DNA of 64,000 nt, taken from positions 120,761-184,760 of the forward strand of contig SXIH01000062.1 of the NCBI GenBank assembly GCA_005772895.1, written 5' to 3'. The notes beneath the pieces were generated by a model. It made no database searches. It was not told the origin of the DNA and saw only the letters and a list, made by a program, of their open reading frames with translations. The translations under genes and the position numbers were made by a program. Shown in pieces: positions 1 through 8,668 of the stretch. The DNA is from Bacteroidota bacterium. GTDB lineage: Bacteria > Bacteroidota > Bacteroidia > 2-12-FULL-35-15. Positions within the stretch are counted from its first letter, which is position 1. Each line of letters starts with the position of its first letter.

Positions 1-1237
1 TGCGTTTCAACATCGCGCGTTTCCAAAAATGCCAAACCCAATTTTCTGTTTTGGTGGAAAGCTTTTGGTCTATTGATTGTTTTCTGTTGATCTGCAAAAG
101 CTTGTGAATATCAATTTTAACCGGACAAACTTCTGTGCATTTTCCGCAAAGTGTAGAAGCAAAACTCAAGTGTTTGAATTCCTCCATACCTTTAAAATGA
201 GGCGTTATAATAGAGCCAATTGGTCCGCTGTAAGTTGTTCCATAAGTGTGTCCGCCAACTGTTTGATAAACCGGACAAGCATTTAAACATGCCCCACATT
301 TAATACAAGAAAGCGCTCTGCGTTGTTCTGTTTCTGCCAGCACGTTTGTTCTTCCGTTGTCTAAAAGAATCACATACATTTCCTCTGGGCCATCTTTTTC
401 TCCTTGTTGTTTTGATCCTGTATAAATGGTGTTGTATGCTGTAGTTCCTTGTCCTGTGCCGTATGTAGAAAGTAGTGGCCAAAATAAATCTAAATCCGCT
501 ATCGATGGAATTACTTTTTCTATTCCTACAATTGCAATTTGAATTTTTGGAAACGCTGCTGACATTAAGCCGTTGCCTTCGTTTTCGGTTATTGCAATTG
601 CTCCAACATCTGCAATTAAAAAATTTCCTCCGCTCACTCCTACTTCTGCTTTGCTGTATTTCAAGCGCAATTCTTCGCGCACAAAATTTGTAATTTTTTC
701 AGGAGTAAATTCTATGGGCGTTTGTTTTTTCTCGTGAAAAGTTGTCGCCACTTCTTCTTTTGAAAGATGCATAGCTGGTGTTACAATGTGGTAGGGCGGC
801 TCATTACGGAGTTGTACAATGTATTCACCCAAGTCTGTTTCAATGCTTTCTATTCCTTGTTCTTCCAGGGCTTCGTTGAAATTAATTTCTTCGGTCGCCA
901 TGGATTTTGCTTTCACCACCGTTTTTGTTTTCGCCTTCTTCATAATCTGAAGCGCTTCTTTTACGGCCTCTTCAGCGTCCTGCGCCCAAATTACTTTTCC
1001 TCCACGTTTGATAAAATTTGCTTCAAATTCAATTAAATATTTATCAAGATTCTCAATTGATTTTTGTTTTAATGCAGATGCTCTCGTTTTCGCTAATTCT
1101 AAATTCGAAAACTGTTCTTTCCCTTCCAACACTTTTTTATCATACTGCGAAATGTTATGCAATATGGTTTTGCGGTGTTCTATATCAAACGCCTTTTTTT
1201 CGGATGCTTCTAAAAATAATTCTAGTGCTTGCGACAT
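1..1237 (-). CDS. lutB: LutB-like lactate utilization iron-sulfur protein (partial, runs off window start)
   Basis: Reverse-strand translation from CAT at 1235-1237 is open to position 1. It contains ferredoxin-type motifs CIKCGACLNACPVYQ and CGKCTEVCPVKIDIH plus the LutB-like body; absent from the ORF track because it is truncated. Confidence 0.88.
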   Translation of the reverse strand, partial: MSQALELFLEASEKKAFDIEHRKTILHNISQYDKKVLEGKEQFSNLELAKTRASALKQKSIENLDKYLIEFEANFIKRGGKVIWAQDAEEAVKEALQIMKKAKTKTVVKAKSMATEEINFNEALEEQGIESIETDLGEYIVQLRNEPPYHIVTPAMHLSKEEVATTFHEKKQTPIEFTPEKITNFVREELRLKYSKAEVGVSGGNFLIADVGAIAITENEGNGLMSAAFPKIQIAIVGIEKVIPSIADLDLFWPLLSTYGTGQGTTAYNTIYTGSKQQGEKDGPEEMYVILLDNGRTNVLAETEQRRALSCIKCGACLNACPVYQTVGGHTYGTTYSGPIGSIITPHFKGMEEFKHLSFASTLCGKCTEVCPVKIDIHKLLQINRKQSIDQKLSTKTENWVWHFWKRAMLKR

Positions 1238-1402
1238 GGTTCAGTTGGCAGTAGACAATAGACAATAAACAGTAGACAAGTTTTGGTCTATTACCTATTT
1301 ATGTTATCGACTTCTTTTCTTTGTCTACTTTTTTATTTGTTGTTTTTGCTTTTCCTTTTTTATTTGTCTGTTGCAGACTGTCTATTGTCTACTTTTTGCA
1401 AT

Positions 1403-2944
1403 CTACTTTTTGTTCGAGTCAACCAAAACTCTGTCATTACGATTCGCCAATTCCCAGGCAGTGAAAAAAACCAACCGTGTAATTTTTTCCATTTTATTAA
1501 AATCTATTTTTTGTACTTCGTCTGTTTCCTTGTGATAATCGGCATGAACACCATTGAAATAGAAGATGACAGGAATTCCCTTTTTTGCGAAATTGTAATG
1601 GTCGGAGCGATAATAAAAACGGTTCTTGTCTTTTTCATCGTTGAAAGTATAATCCAGCTCAAGGTTCGTATACGTTTTGTTTGCTTGTTCGCTCACGTTG
1701 TGAAGTTGGGTGCTCAACTTATCGGAACCTATTAAATAAACGTAATTTGAATTCTTTGCGTGGTTTTCGTCAAGCCTTCCTATCATATCAATGTTCAAAT
1801 CGCAAACGGTATTCTTAAGTGGATAAACAGGATTTTCGGTATAATATGCAGAGCCTAGTAAGCCTTTTTCTTCTCCGGAAACGGGCATAAACAAAATACT
1901 TCTGCGCGGACCGTGTCCTTCTTTTTTTGCTTGTGTAAACGCTTGTGCAAGATTAATTACAGCTACTGTTCCGGAGCCATCATCGTCTGCTCCATTATAA
2001 ACAACATCGCCTTCTTTTCCAAGATGATCGTAATGGGCGGTGATCACAACTAACTCTTCTTTTAAATCTGTTCCCTCAACATAGCCCAAAACATTTTCTG
2101 CTTCAATTTTTTGTACATTGTTTTTTACATCAATCACAAGATTTGTTTTCGCCTTTATTTTCAATGGTTTCCGGCTCTTCGAAATTTTTTCAATGATTTT
2201 TCCAATGTTTTGTTTTTTTAGAATTGCGTTCGCCATTTCTTTCGAAATATAAATAACCGGTGCTTCTTTTTTTGGTAATTCTAATTTTAGTGCTGCCGTT
2301 TCTAGTCTGTGTTTGTTGTCGGCAACTCCTTTTTCAACATCGTCAACAACAATTAAAATAGCAAGCGCGCCCGCTTCTTTTGCTTTTTCTGTTTTTGCTT
2401 TATAATAGGTTGTCCAAATAGATGGCTTGTTTGTTTTTGTTACAATGGATTTTCCTTCTGCGTCATATGGCTCTGCGGCTAAAATCATAATTACTTTATT
2501 TTTTACATCTGCCCCTTTATAATCATTATAGTTCTCCTCCTCTATTCCATATCCCAAAAACAAAACACTGTTGCTTGTAATTTTTTGTTCGCTTAGACCC
2601 GGAAAATTATAGTAGTCTTTATTCCCAATAAATTTTTTTTCGTTAATTGTCATGTCTGCCGGAACAGGCAAGATCATGTTGAGTGGATATGTTTGATAGT
2701 AGGTGTTGTCTTTATAAGGAGGAATCCCAAAACTTTTAAATTGATTCGAAATATATTCTGCAGCCATCTTCTGCCCTTTCTTTCCTGTTTCCCTTCCTTC
2801 GAATTCGTCAGAAGCCAACACGTGCAAGTTTTTGCTCATTTCGGAGGCGGTAATTATTTTAGAATAGCGAATAGCTGTTGTATCCTTTTGTTGCGCAAAA
2901 AGAAGCGATGGTAATAATAAAAGAAAAAGTGTTTTTTTAATCAT
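1403..2944 (-). CDS. M28 family metallopeptidase, secreted
   Basis: Signal peptide; AHYDHLG, NGADDDGSGT, SGEEKGLLGS and DMIGR motifs typical of M28 aminopeptidases. Confidence 0.9.
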   Translation of the reverse strand: MIKKTLFLLLLPSLLFAQQKDTTAIRYSKIITASEMSKNLHVLASDEFEGRETGKKGQKMAAEYISNQFKSFGIPPYKDNTYYQTYPLNMILPVPADMTINEKKFIGNKDYYNFPGLSEQKITSNSVLFLGYGIEEENYNDYKGADVKNKVIMILAAEPYDAEGKSIVTKTNKPSIWTTYYKAKTEKAKEAGALAILIVVDDVEKGVADNKHRLETAALKLELPKKEAPVIYISKEMANAILKKQNIGKIIEKISKSRKPLKIKAKTNLVIDVKNNVQKIEAENVLGYVEGTDLKEELVVITAHYDHLGKEGDVVYNGADDDGSGTVAVINLAQAFTQAKKEGHGPRRSILFMPVSGEEKGLLGSAYYTENPVYPLKNTVCDLNIDMIGRLDENHAKNSNYVYLIGSDKLSTQLHNVSEQANKTYTNLELDYTFNDEKDKNRFYYRSDHYNFAKKGIPVIFYFNGVHADYHKETDEVQKIDFNKMEKITRLVFFTAWELANRNDRVLVDSNKK

Positions 2945-3031
2945 GCTTTCTTTTTGTTACCCTGAGCATTCTGCGTAATAAGCAGACACTATCGAAGGGC
3001 GTAAAATTCGTTTTAATTCGCTATCTGTAAC

Positions 3032-3466
3032 CTAGTGGCCCTCCGCTATCTTCTTTACTCTATCCAAATGTCTTCCACCTTCAAATGCTGTTGTATAAAA
3101 AACATCAATACATTTTTTTGCTTCTTCTTCATTCATATATCTTGCCGGCAAGGTTAATATGTTAGCATCGTTGTGTTGTCGTGCAAGCTCTGCTATTTCG
3201 GGCATCCAGCACAATGCTGCGCGTATTCCTTTGTGTTTGTTGGCCGCCATACTTATCCCGTTTCCGCTTCCGCACATCAGTAAACCATAATCAAACTCTT
3301 TGCTTTCAACTCCTTTCGCAACCGAGTGTGCAAAGTCGGGATAGTCTGCGCGCTCTTCTGAATAACAGCCAAAATCTTTTATCTCGTATCCTTTCGCTAA
3401 TAAGTAGGGCATTAGCTTTTCTTTCAGTTTAAATGCTGCGTGGTCACAACCTATGGCTATCTTCAT
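3032..3466 (-). CDS. rpiB: Ribose 5-phosphate isomerase B
   Basis: MKIAIGCDHAAFKLKE...CGSGNGISMAANKHKGIRAALC...RHNDANIL-type motifs. Confidence 0.93.
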   Translation of the reverse strand: MKIAIGCDHAAFKLKEKLMPYLLAKGYEIKDFGCYSEERADYPDFAHSVAKGVESKEFDYGLLMCGSGNGISMAANKHKGIRAALCWMPEIAELARQHNDANILTLPARYMNEEEAKKCIDVFYTTAFEGGRHLDRVKKIAEGH

Positions 3467-3969
3467 GTTAAAATATTTAATTAATATATCGTAATTAACA
3501 GCTTTTTTGGCTTATTAACACGGTTGTAAAGTTTAAAAATAATGTGCTGATAATTAGACCTCTGCTTTTTATTTTATCAACACGATTTCTGTTGAAAACA
3601 AAAGACTTTGTTATCAATGTTTAGAACATTTTTCTTGCTTTGTTAAAACAAGGTGTCGCATGTATTAATTTTTGAATTGACAAGCATTTTCTTTTCAGAA
3701 TTTAACACGACTATTCAACAATTTGGTAACATAAATTGTCGTAATTTTGTATAGAAGTTATCAGATGAAAACAGTGCTAACAACCTGTTGATAAACCTAA
3801 ATAAATCTAGTGTTCAGCGCTTTATCTTCTAAGAACTTTTTAATTGTTGTTGGTTGAATGTTAGAACTCATAATTGCAACGCTTTTATTGTTTTTTTTTA
3901 CACTCAACTAACAGACCAACAACAACAACATTTTTTAAAATATTTAAAATAAAAAAATATATTATTATT
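3467..3969. other. Candidate oriC-like intergenic region
   Basis: About 500 bp of AT-rich DNA between divergent rpiB and nadA. DnaA-box-like 9-mers: TTATTAACA 3512-3520, TTATCAACA 3574-3582, TGTTGAAAA 3590-3598, TGTTGATAA 3786-3794. Very AT-rich tract at 3880-3969. Lies near mnmG/gidA and a parS-like cluster. Confidence 0.4.
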
Positions 3970-4956
3970 ATGGGTGGTGGTTCATTAGAAAAAGGGTTTC
4001 TTGATATTCCGATTGATTTTTCTCTAGATTTGTTTGCTGAAATAAACAAGCTCAAAAAAGAAAAAAATGCAATCATACTCGCCCATTACTACCAAGATGC
4101 AGACATACAAGACATTGCCGATTACATTGGCGATAGTCTCGGATTATCACAAGAAGCAGCAAAAACAAATGCAGATATTATTGTTTTTGCCGGAGTTCAT
4201 TTCATGGCCGAAACTGCAAAAATTCTTTCACCAAATAAAAAAGTTTTATTACCAGATTTAAGAGCAGGATGTTCATTAGCAGATTCCTGTCCTGCAGATA
4301 AATTTTCTGAATTTAAAAAACTTCATCCCGATCATTTAGTAATTTCTTATATCAACTGTACTGCTGATTTAAAAACGTTAACTGATATAGTTTGTACTTC
4401 CACTAATGCTGTTCAAATTGTAGAAAATTTACCTAAAGATCAAAAAATAATATTTGCTCCGGATAAAAATTTAGGTGCATACATCAATAAAAAAACAAGA
4501 AGAAATATGTTGCTTTGGGATGGAGCATGTATGGTTCATGAAATTTTTTCTTTGGAGAAAATAGTAAAATTAAAAAATCAACATCCCGGAGCTTTACTTT
4601 TAGCACATCCTGAATGTGAAGCCAACCTTCTTGAAATAGCTGATTATATTTGTAGTACAACTGGTATATTAAATTACGCAACAAAATCCGATGCAAAAGA
4701 ATTTATAGTAGCAACAGAAGCCGGCATTATTCATCAGATGCAATTAAAGAATCCTGGGAAGACATTTATACCTGCTCCACCGAATAATTCTTGTGCATGT
4801 AATGATTGTCCTCACATGAAATTAAACACTCTGGAAAAGCTTTATAATTGCCTTAAATACGAGCAACCGGAAATAATATTATCAGCAGATCTTATCGAAA
4901 AAGCGAAGAAACCAATTATAAGAATGCTTGATTTGTCTAAACAATTTGGGTTATAA
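3970..4956 (+). CDS. nadA: Quinolinate synthase (start placed at 3970 rather than 3874)
   Basis: [47 protein letters not shown] motifs. The 32 residues upstream of M(3970) encode only an AT-rich tract. Confidence 0.93.
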   Translation: MGGGSLEKGFLDIPIDFSLDLFAEINKLKKEKNAIILAHYYQDADIQDIADYIGDSLGLSQEAAKTNADIIVFAGVHFMAETAKILSPNKKVLLPDLRAGCSLADSCPADKFSEFKKLHPDHLVISYINCTADLKTLTDIVCTSTNAVQIVENLPKDQKIIFAPDKNLGAYINKKTRRNMLLWDGACMVHEIFSLEKIVKLKNQHPGALLLAHPECEANLLEIADYICSTTGILNYATKSDAKEFIVATEAGIIHQMQLKNPGKTFIPAPPNNSCACNDCPHMKLNTLEKLYNCLKYEQPEIILSADLIEKAKKPIIRMLDLSKQFGL

Positions 4957-5003
4957 TTATGTAATGTATTAATAATCAAATATTTATAATTATTAATTAT
5001 GAT

Positions 5004-5040
5004 AAAGTCCTTATATTTACTACCTTTACGGACTTTTTGA
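5004..5040 (+). terminator. Hairpin downstream of nadA / upstream of mnmG
   Basis: AAAGTCC (5004-5010) ... GGACTTT (5030-5036) followed by TT. Confidence 0.45.
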
Positions 5041-5049
5041 AAATAAAAA

Positions 5050-6954
5050 ATGTTTAAAGAATACGATGTTATAGTTGTTGGTGCTGGTCACGCAGGTTGT
5101 GAAGCCGCTGCTGCTGCTGCAAACATGGGTTCTTCAACATTGTTGATAACCATGAACATGCAGACAATAGCTCAAATGAGCTGCAATCCTGCTATGGGTG
5201 GAATTGCAAAAGGTCAGATAGTTCGTGAAATAGATGCATTGGGTGGATATTCAGGAATTGTAACAGATAGAACTGCAGTTCAATTCAGAATGTTAAATAG
5301 CTCAAAAGGCCCAGCAATGTGGAGTCCTAGAGCACAAAGTGATAGATGGAAATTTGCTGAAGAATGGAGACTAATGCTGGAAGCCACGCCAAACCTGGAT
5401 TTCTGGCAGGATATGGTGAAATCACTTATCGTAGAAGACAATGTTGTGAAAGGTGTAATAACCGGAATGGACCTTGAAATACGAGGAAAATCAGTGGTTT
5501 TAACCAATGGCACTTTTTTAAATGGATTGATTCACTTAGGTGAAAAGCAATATGTTGGCGGAAGAGCGGGCGAAAAATCATCTACAGGAATTACTGAACA
5601 GTTGGTAAAATTAGGATTTGAAGCCGGTAGAATGAAGACAGGCACGCCTCCCCGGGTGGATGGGCGCTCTTTGGACTATTCTAAAATGGAAGTTCAACAC
5701 GGTGATGAAAATCCAAATAAATTTTCTTACTTAAATGTAGATCAATTTGGTTTTAAAGTAGAAAGAAAAGACGCTTTTCAAAATGGTCCATCAGGCCAAA
5801 TCCCTTGCTACACAACGTATACAAACGAAGCGGTTCACGAAATTTTAAGAACAGGTTTTGAAAAATCGCCAATGTTTTCCGGAAGAATTCAAGGCCTTGG
5901 GCCAAGATATTGTCCAAGTATTGAAGATAAAATTACACGCTTTGCAGAACGTGAAAGACATCAGATATTTGTTGAACCAGAAGGGTGGAATACGGTTGAA
6001 ATTTATGTAAACGGTTTCTCTACTTCTCTTCCAGAAGATGTTCAATACAAAGCTTTAAAAATGATTCCAGGGTTTGAAAATGTAAAAATGTTTCGTCCTG
6101 GTTATGCTATAGAATACGACTATTTTCCTCCTCAACAATTAGACTTAACCCTTGAAACAAAGCTAGTTAGCAATTTATATTTTGCCGGACAGATAAACGG
6201 AACTACAGGCTATGAAGAAGCTGCTTGTCAGGGTTTAATGGCTGGAATAAATGCACACTTAAAAATTAATGGACGCGAGCCATTTATATTGCAGCGTTCT
6301 GAGGCTTATATAGGCGTTTTAATTGACGATTTAGTTACCAAAGGAACCGAAGAGCCATATCGCATGTTTACTTCACGTGCGGAGTATAGAATTCTTTTGC
6401 GTCAGGACAATGCAGACATTCGTTTAACTCCAAAGTCTTTTGAGTTGGGCTTGGCTAAAAAAGAGCGAATGGATCGCGTTCAAATCAAGCAAAAAAACAC
6501 TAACGAAATCATCTCTTATTTCAAAAAAGAAAGCATTGACCCAAGTGAAATAAACCCGGTTTTGGAAACAATCGGCTCCTCTCCTATTTCTCAAAAAGTA
6601 AAAATGTTTGGCATATTAACCCGTCCAACAATTACACTTTTAGACTTTGCAATTGCATCAGAAAAGGTAAAAGAATTCGTTTCTCAATTCGACATGGAGA
6701 GCATTGAGCAAGCAGAAATTTTAATGAAGTACGAAGGATATATTTCAAAAGAACACGAGTTGGCAGACAAACAAACCCGATTAGAAGATTTGGTTTTACA
6801 CGATGATTTTGATTATATCCGGTTAACTTCTTTATCTAAAGAAGCCCGAGAAAAACTAACAAAAGTTCGTCCTAGAACAATAGGACAAGCATCCCGAATT
6901 TCAGGAATTACACCTTCTGACATCTCGATATTAATGGTATATTTAGGCAGGTAG
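5050..6954 (+). CDS. mnmG: tRNA uridine-5-carboxymethylaminomethyl modification enzyme MnmG/GidA
   Basis: [66 protein letters not shown]. Confidence 0.96.
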   Translation: MFKEYDVIVVGAGHAGCEAAAAAANMGSSTLLITMNMQTIAQMSCNPAMGGIAKGQIVREIDALGGYSGIVTDRTAVQFRMLNSSKGPAMWSPRAQSDRWKFAEEWRLMLEATPNLDFWQDMVKSLIVEDNVVKGVITGMDLEIRGKSVVLTNGTFLNGLIHLGEKQYVGGRAGEKSSTGITEQLVKLGFEAGRMKTGTPPRVDGRSLDYSKMEVQHGDENPNKFSYLNVDQFGFKVERKDAFQNGPSGQIPCYTTYTNEAVHEILRTGFEKSPMFSGRIQGLGPRYCPSIEDKITRFAERERHQIFVEPEGWNTVEIYVNGFSTSLPEDVQYKALKMIPGFENVKMFRPGYAIEYDYFPPQQLDLTLETKLVSNLYFAGQINGTTGYEEAACQGLMAGINAHLKINGREPFILQRSEAYIGVLIDDLVTKGTEEPYRMFTSRAEYRILLRQDNADIRLTPKSFELGLAKKERMDRVQIKQKNTNEIISYFKKESIDPSEINPVLETIGSSPISQKVKMFGILTRPTITLLDFAIASEKVKEFVSQFDMESIEQAEILMKYEGYISKEHELADKQTRLEDLVLHDDFDYIRLTSLSKEAREKLTKVRPRTIGQASRISGITPSDISILMVYLGR

Positions 6955-6967
6955 TTCCACGTGGAAC
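6954..6967. promoter_or_regulatory. parS-like ParB-binding palindrome 1
   Basis: GTTCCACGTGGAAC, perfect 14-bp palindrome overlapping the mnmG stop codon. Confidence 0.8.
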
Positions 6968-6990
6968 TAACACAAAAATTAGACGTGCTC

Positions 6991-7014
6991 GTCATTTCGA
7001 GCGTAGTCGAGAAA
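6991..7014. repeat. Dispersed repeat GTCATTTCGAGCGTAGTCGAGAAA (uninterrupted copy)
   Basis: Same two half-sequences recur at 58333-58376, where a 20-bp palindrome separates them. Confidence 0.8.
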
Positions 7015-7899
7015 ATGGAGAAACTTGATAATTGTCCAGTATGCAATTCTACTCAAAACAAGCCTTTTTTGTCTTGTATTGATCATACTGTTTCACGTGA
7101 AACCTTTCAAATTGTGGAGTGCGAATCTTGTGGGTTTAAGTTTACAAATCCTCGTCCAGAGGAAAAAGACTTAGGAAAATATTATAAATCGGACGACTAT
7201 GTTTCTCACTCAAACACCAAAAAGGGTTTTATAAATTCAACTTATCAGTCTGTAAGAAAGTATACTTTACTCAAAAAACTTCAGCTCATTTCGAAGTATT
7301 TTAAGACAGGAAATATTCTGGATATTGGATGTGGGACCGGAGAGTTTTTGAACACCTGCAAAAGTGCTAAATGGAAAACAATCGGAATAGAACCAGACGC
7401 TGATGCCAGACAAATGGCAATCAAAAATTTTGGTCTTGATGTACGAGAAGAAAGCGAATTAAAGAACCTCCCAGACTCAAGCTTTGAGGTTATTTCTATG
7501 TGGCATGTTTTAGAACACGTTCCAAGATTAAACGAAAGGGTAGAGGAGTTAAAACGATTAATAAAACCAAATGGAATAATTATCATTGCTGTTCCTAATT
7601 GTAATTCTTTAGACGCAAAGATCTATAAAGAACAATGGGCGGCTTACGATGTTCCCAGACACCTGTATCACTTTACCCCAAAAGATATCGACTCCCTATT
7701 CGCAAAACAGAGCTTAAAAATGTTCAAAATTCTTCCAATGGTGTTTGACTCTTTTTATGTTTCTATGCTCAGCGAGAAGATAAAAACAGGCAAAACAAAC
7801 ATTCTACGTTCCACGTGGAACGGATTCAGATCTAACCTATCTGCAATTAAAACCGGAAAGACCTATTCTAGTCAGATTTATTTAATCAGCAAGAAATAA
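7015..7899 (+). CDS. Class I SAM-dependent methyltransferase with N-terminal Zn-ribbon-like motif
   Basis: CPVCNSTQNKPFLSC...CESCGFKFTNPRP; NILDIGCGTGEFL; MWHVLEHVP. Start moved from 6961 (GTG) to ATG 7015 because 6961-7014 is parS plus a repeat. Confidence 0.85.
   Translation: MEKLDNCPVCNSTQNKPFLSCIDHTVSRETFQIVECESCGFKFTNPRPEEKDLGKYYKSDDYVSHSNTKKGFINSTYQSVRKYTLLKKLQLISKYFKTGNILDIGCGTGEFLNTCKSAKWKTIGIEPDADARQMAIKNFGLDVREESELKNLPDSSFEVISMWHVLEHVPRLNERVEELKRLIKPNGIIIIAVPNCNSLDAKIYKEQWAAYDVPRHLYHFTPKDIDSLFAKQSLKMFKILPMVFDSFYVSMLSEKIKTGKTNILRSTWNGFRSNLSAIKTGKTYSSQIYLISKK
7090..7103. promoter_or_regulatory. parS-like ParB-binding palindrome 2
   Basis: GTTTCACGTGAAAC; the 16-mer TGTTTCACGTGAAACC differs by one base from the canonical parS TGTTTCACGTGAAACA. 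Confidence 0.85.
7808..7821. promoter_or_regulatory. parS-like ParB-binding palindrome 3
   Basis: GTTCCACGTGGAAC inside the methyltransferase ORF. Confidence 0.8.
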
Positions 7900-7933
7900 C
7901 ACTTCGGCTTTTTCGATATACCAGTCAAAATTT

Positions 7934-7959
7934 AACCACCAGCTAGGTGGTTTTTTTGT
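7934..7959 (+). terminator. Rho-independent terminator after methyltransferase
   Basis: AACCACC-AGCTA-GGTGGTT followed by a T-tract. Confidence 0.75.
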
Positions 7960-8101
7960 GCCCACATTTTTATAAAAATCGACTATTTCTTCGTGCCCAT
8001 TTTCGAGCAAGTTTCTTATTTTCCTAAATTAAGATTCAGGAAATATCCGAGCCCCCTTTTGACATCTTAAATCTTATTTCAGGAACAAAAAACAAAACCC
8101 T

Positions 8102-8115
8102 GTTCCACGTGGAAC
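8102..8115. promoter_or_regulatory. parS-like ParB-binding palindrome 4
   Basis: GTTCCACGTGGAAC in the intergenic region. Confidence 0.8.
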
Positions 8116-8506
8116 GACAATATCTTTTCAAACAGAAAACCAATACTTTTTCTCGAATTATAAAACCCAGAATTAAGAAAAGGGATATTTTAAAATGAAA
8201 TTTATTTAGTGGAAAACAAATTTGTCTTGTCGCTTTGCTTTAGTGCTTAAGTTGGATAAAAAGCACAAGTTTCTGCTGGGAAGCTAAACTGTTCGCAAAA
8301 AAGATCAAAAAACGCAAGCAAAACCACCAATTAGGCCATTAAACCGCTTAAACCTCTTCGCTAGTGTCTTTTGTTGTCCGAAAGGGCGAAAGGCGCTTAA
8401 AACGCACAAAAAAGACCTCTTTTGAGACCCTTTGCGCGGGCTTGTTACAGCTGTTTTGCCCTGATTTTGTTAGATTTTTACTAAAATCCTGAAAATTCCG
8501 GAAAAA

Positions 8507-8556
8507 AATCGTTCCCCTTTTTTCATTTTCAAAAACGGGAACGATTGAACTTTTTT
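8507..8556 (+). terminator. Hairpin / possible terminator
   Basis: AATCGTTCCC (8507-8516) pairs with GGGAACGATT (8537-8546), followed shortly by TTTTTT. Confidence 0.45.
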
Positions 8557-8631
8557 AAAACAGTGAATTGGAAAGACAATCAATTTGAACACAGAATGAA
8601 AGACTTTGTTACTTTTGGAAAACAGCAAAAC

Positions 8632-8663
8632 ATTTATAATTCATAATTTTCAATTTATAATTT
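8632..8663. repeat. Degenerate short-unit repeat (ATTTATAATTCATAATTTTCAATTTATAATTT)
   Basis: Three imperfect copies of an ATTyATAATTT-like unit immediately upstream of ATG 8669; the ORF track wrongly includes it in the CDS. Confidence 0.6.
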
Positions 8664-8668
8664 CCCAC

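Noticed and set aside
3874-3969. N-terminal 32 residues of the nadA ORF as called
   Set aside because: Encoded by an AT-rich putative regulatory/DUE tract; NadA homology begins after ATG 3970.
7281-7586. 101-aa minus-strand ORF antisense to the methyltransferase
   Set aside because: Fully antisense to a well-supported CDS; composition typical of spurious antisense ORFs, as for the other short antisense ORFs in the track.
8160-8560. tmRNA or RNase P RNA in the long non-coding region
   Set aside because: No tag-peptide-like reading frame and no conserved RNase P core sequence could be recognised.
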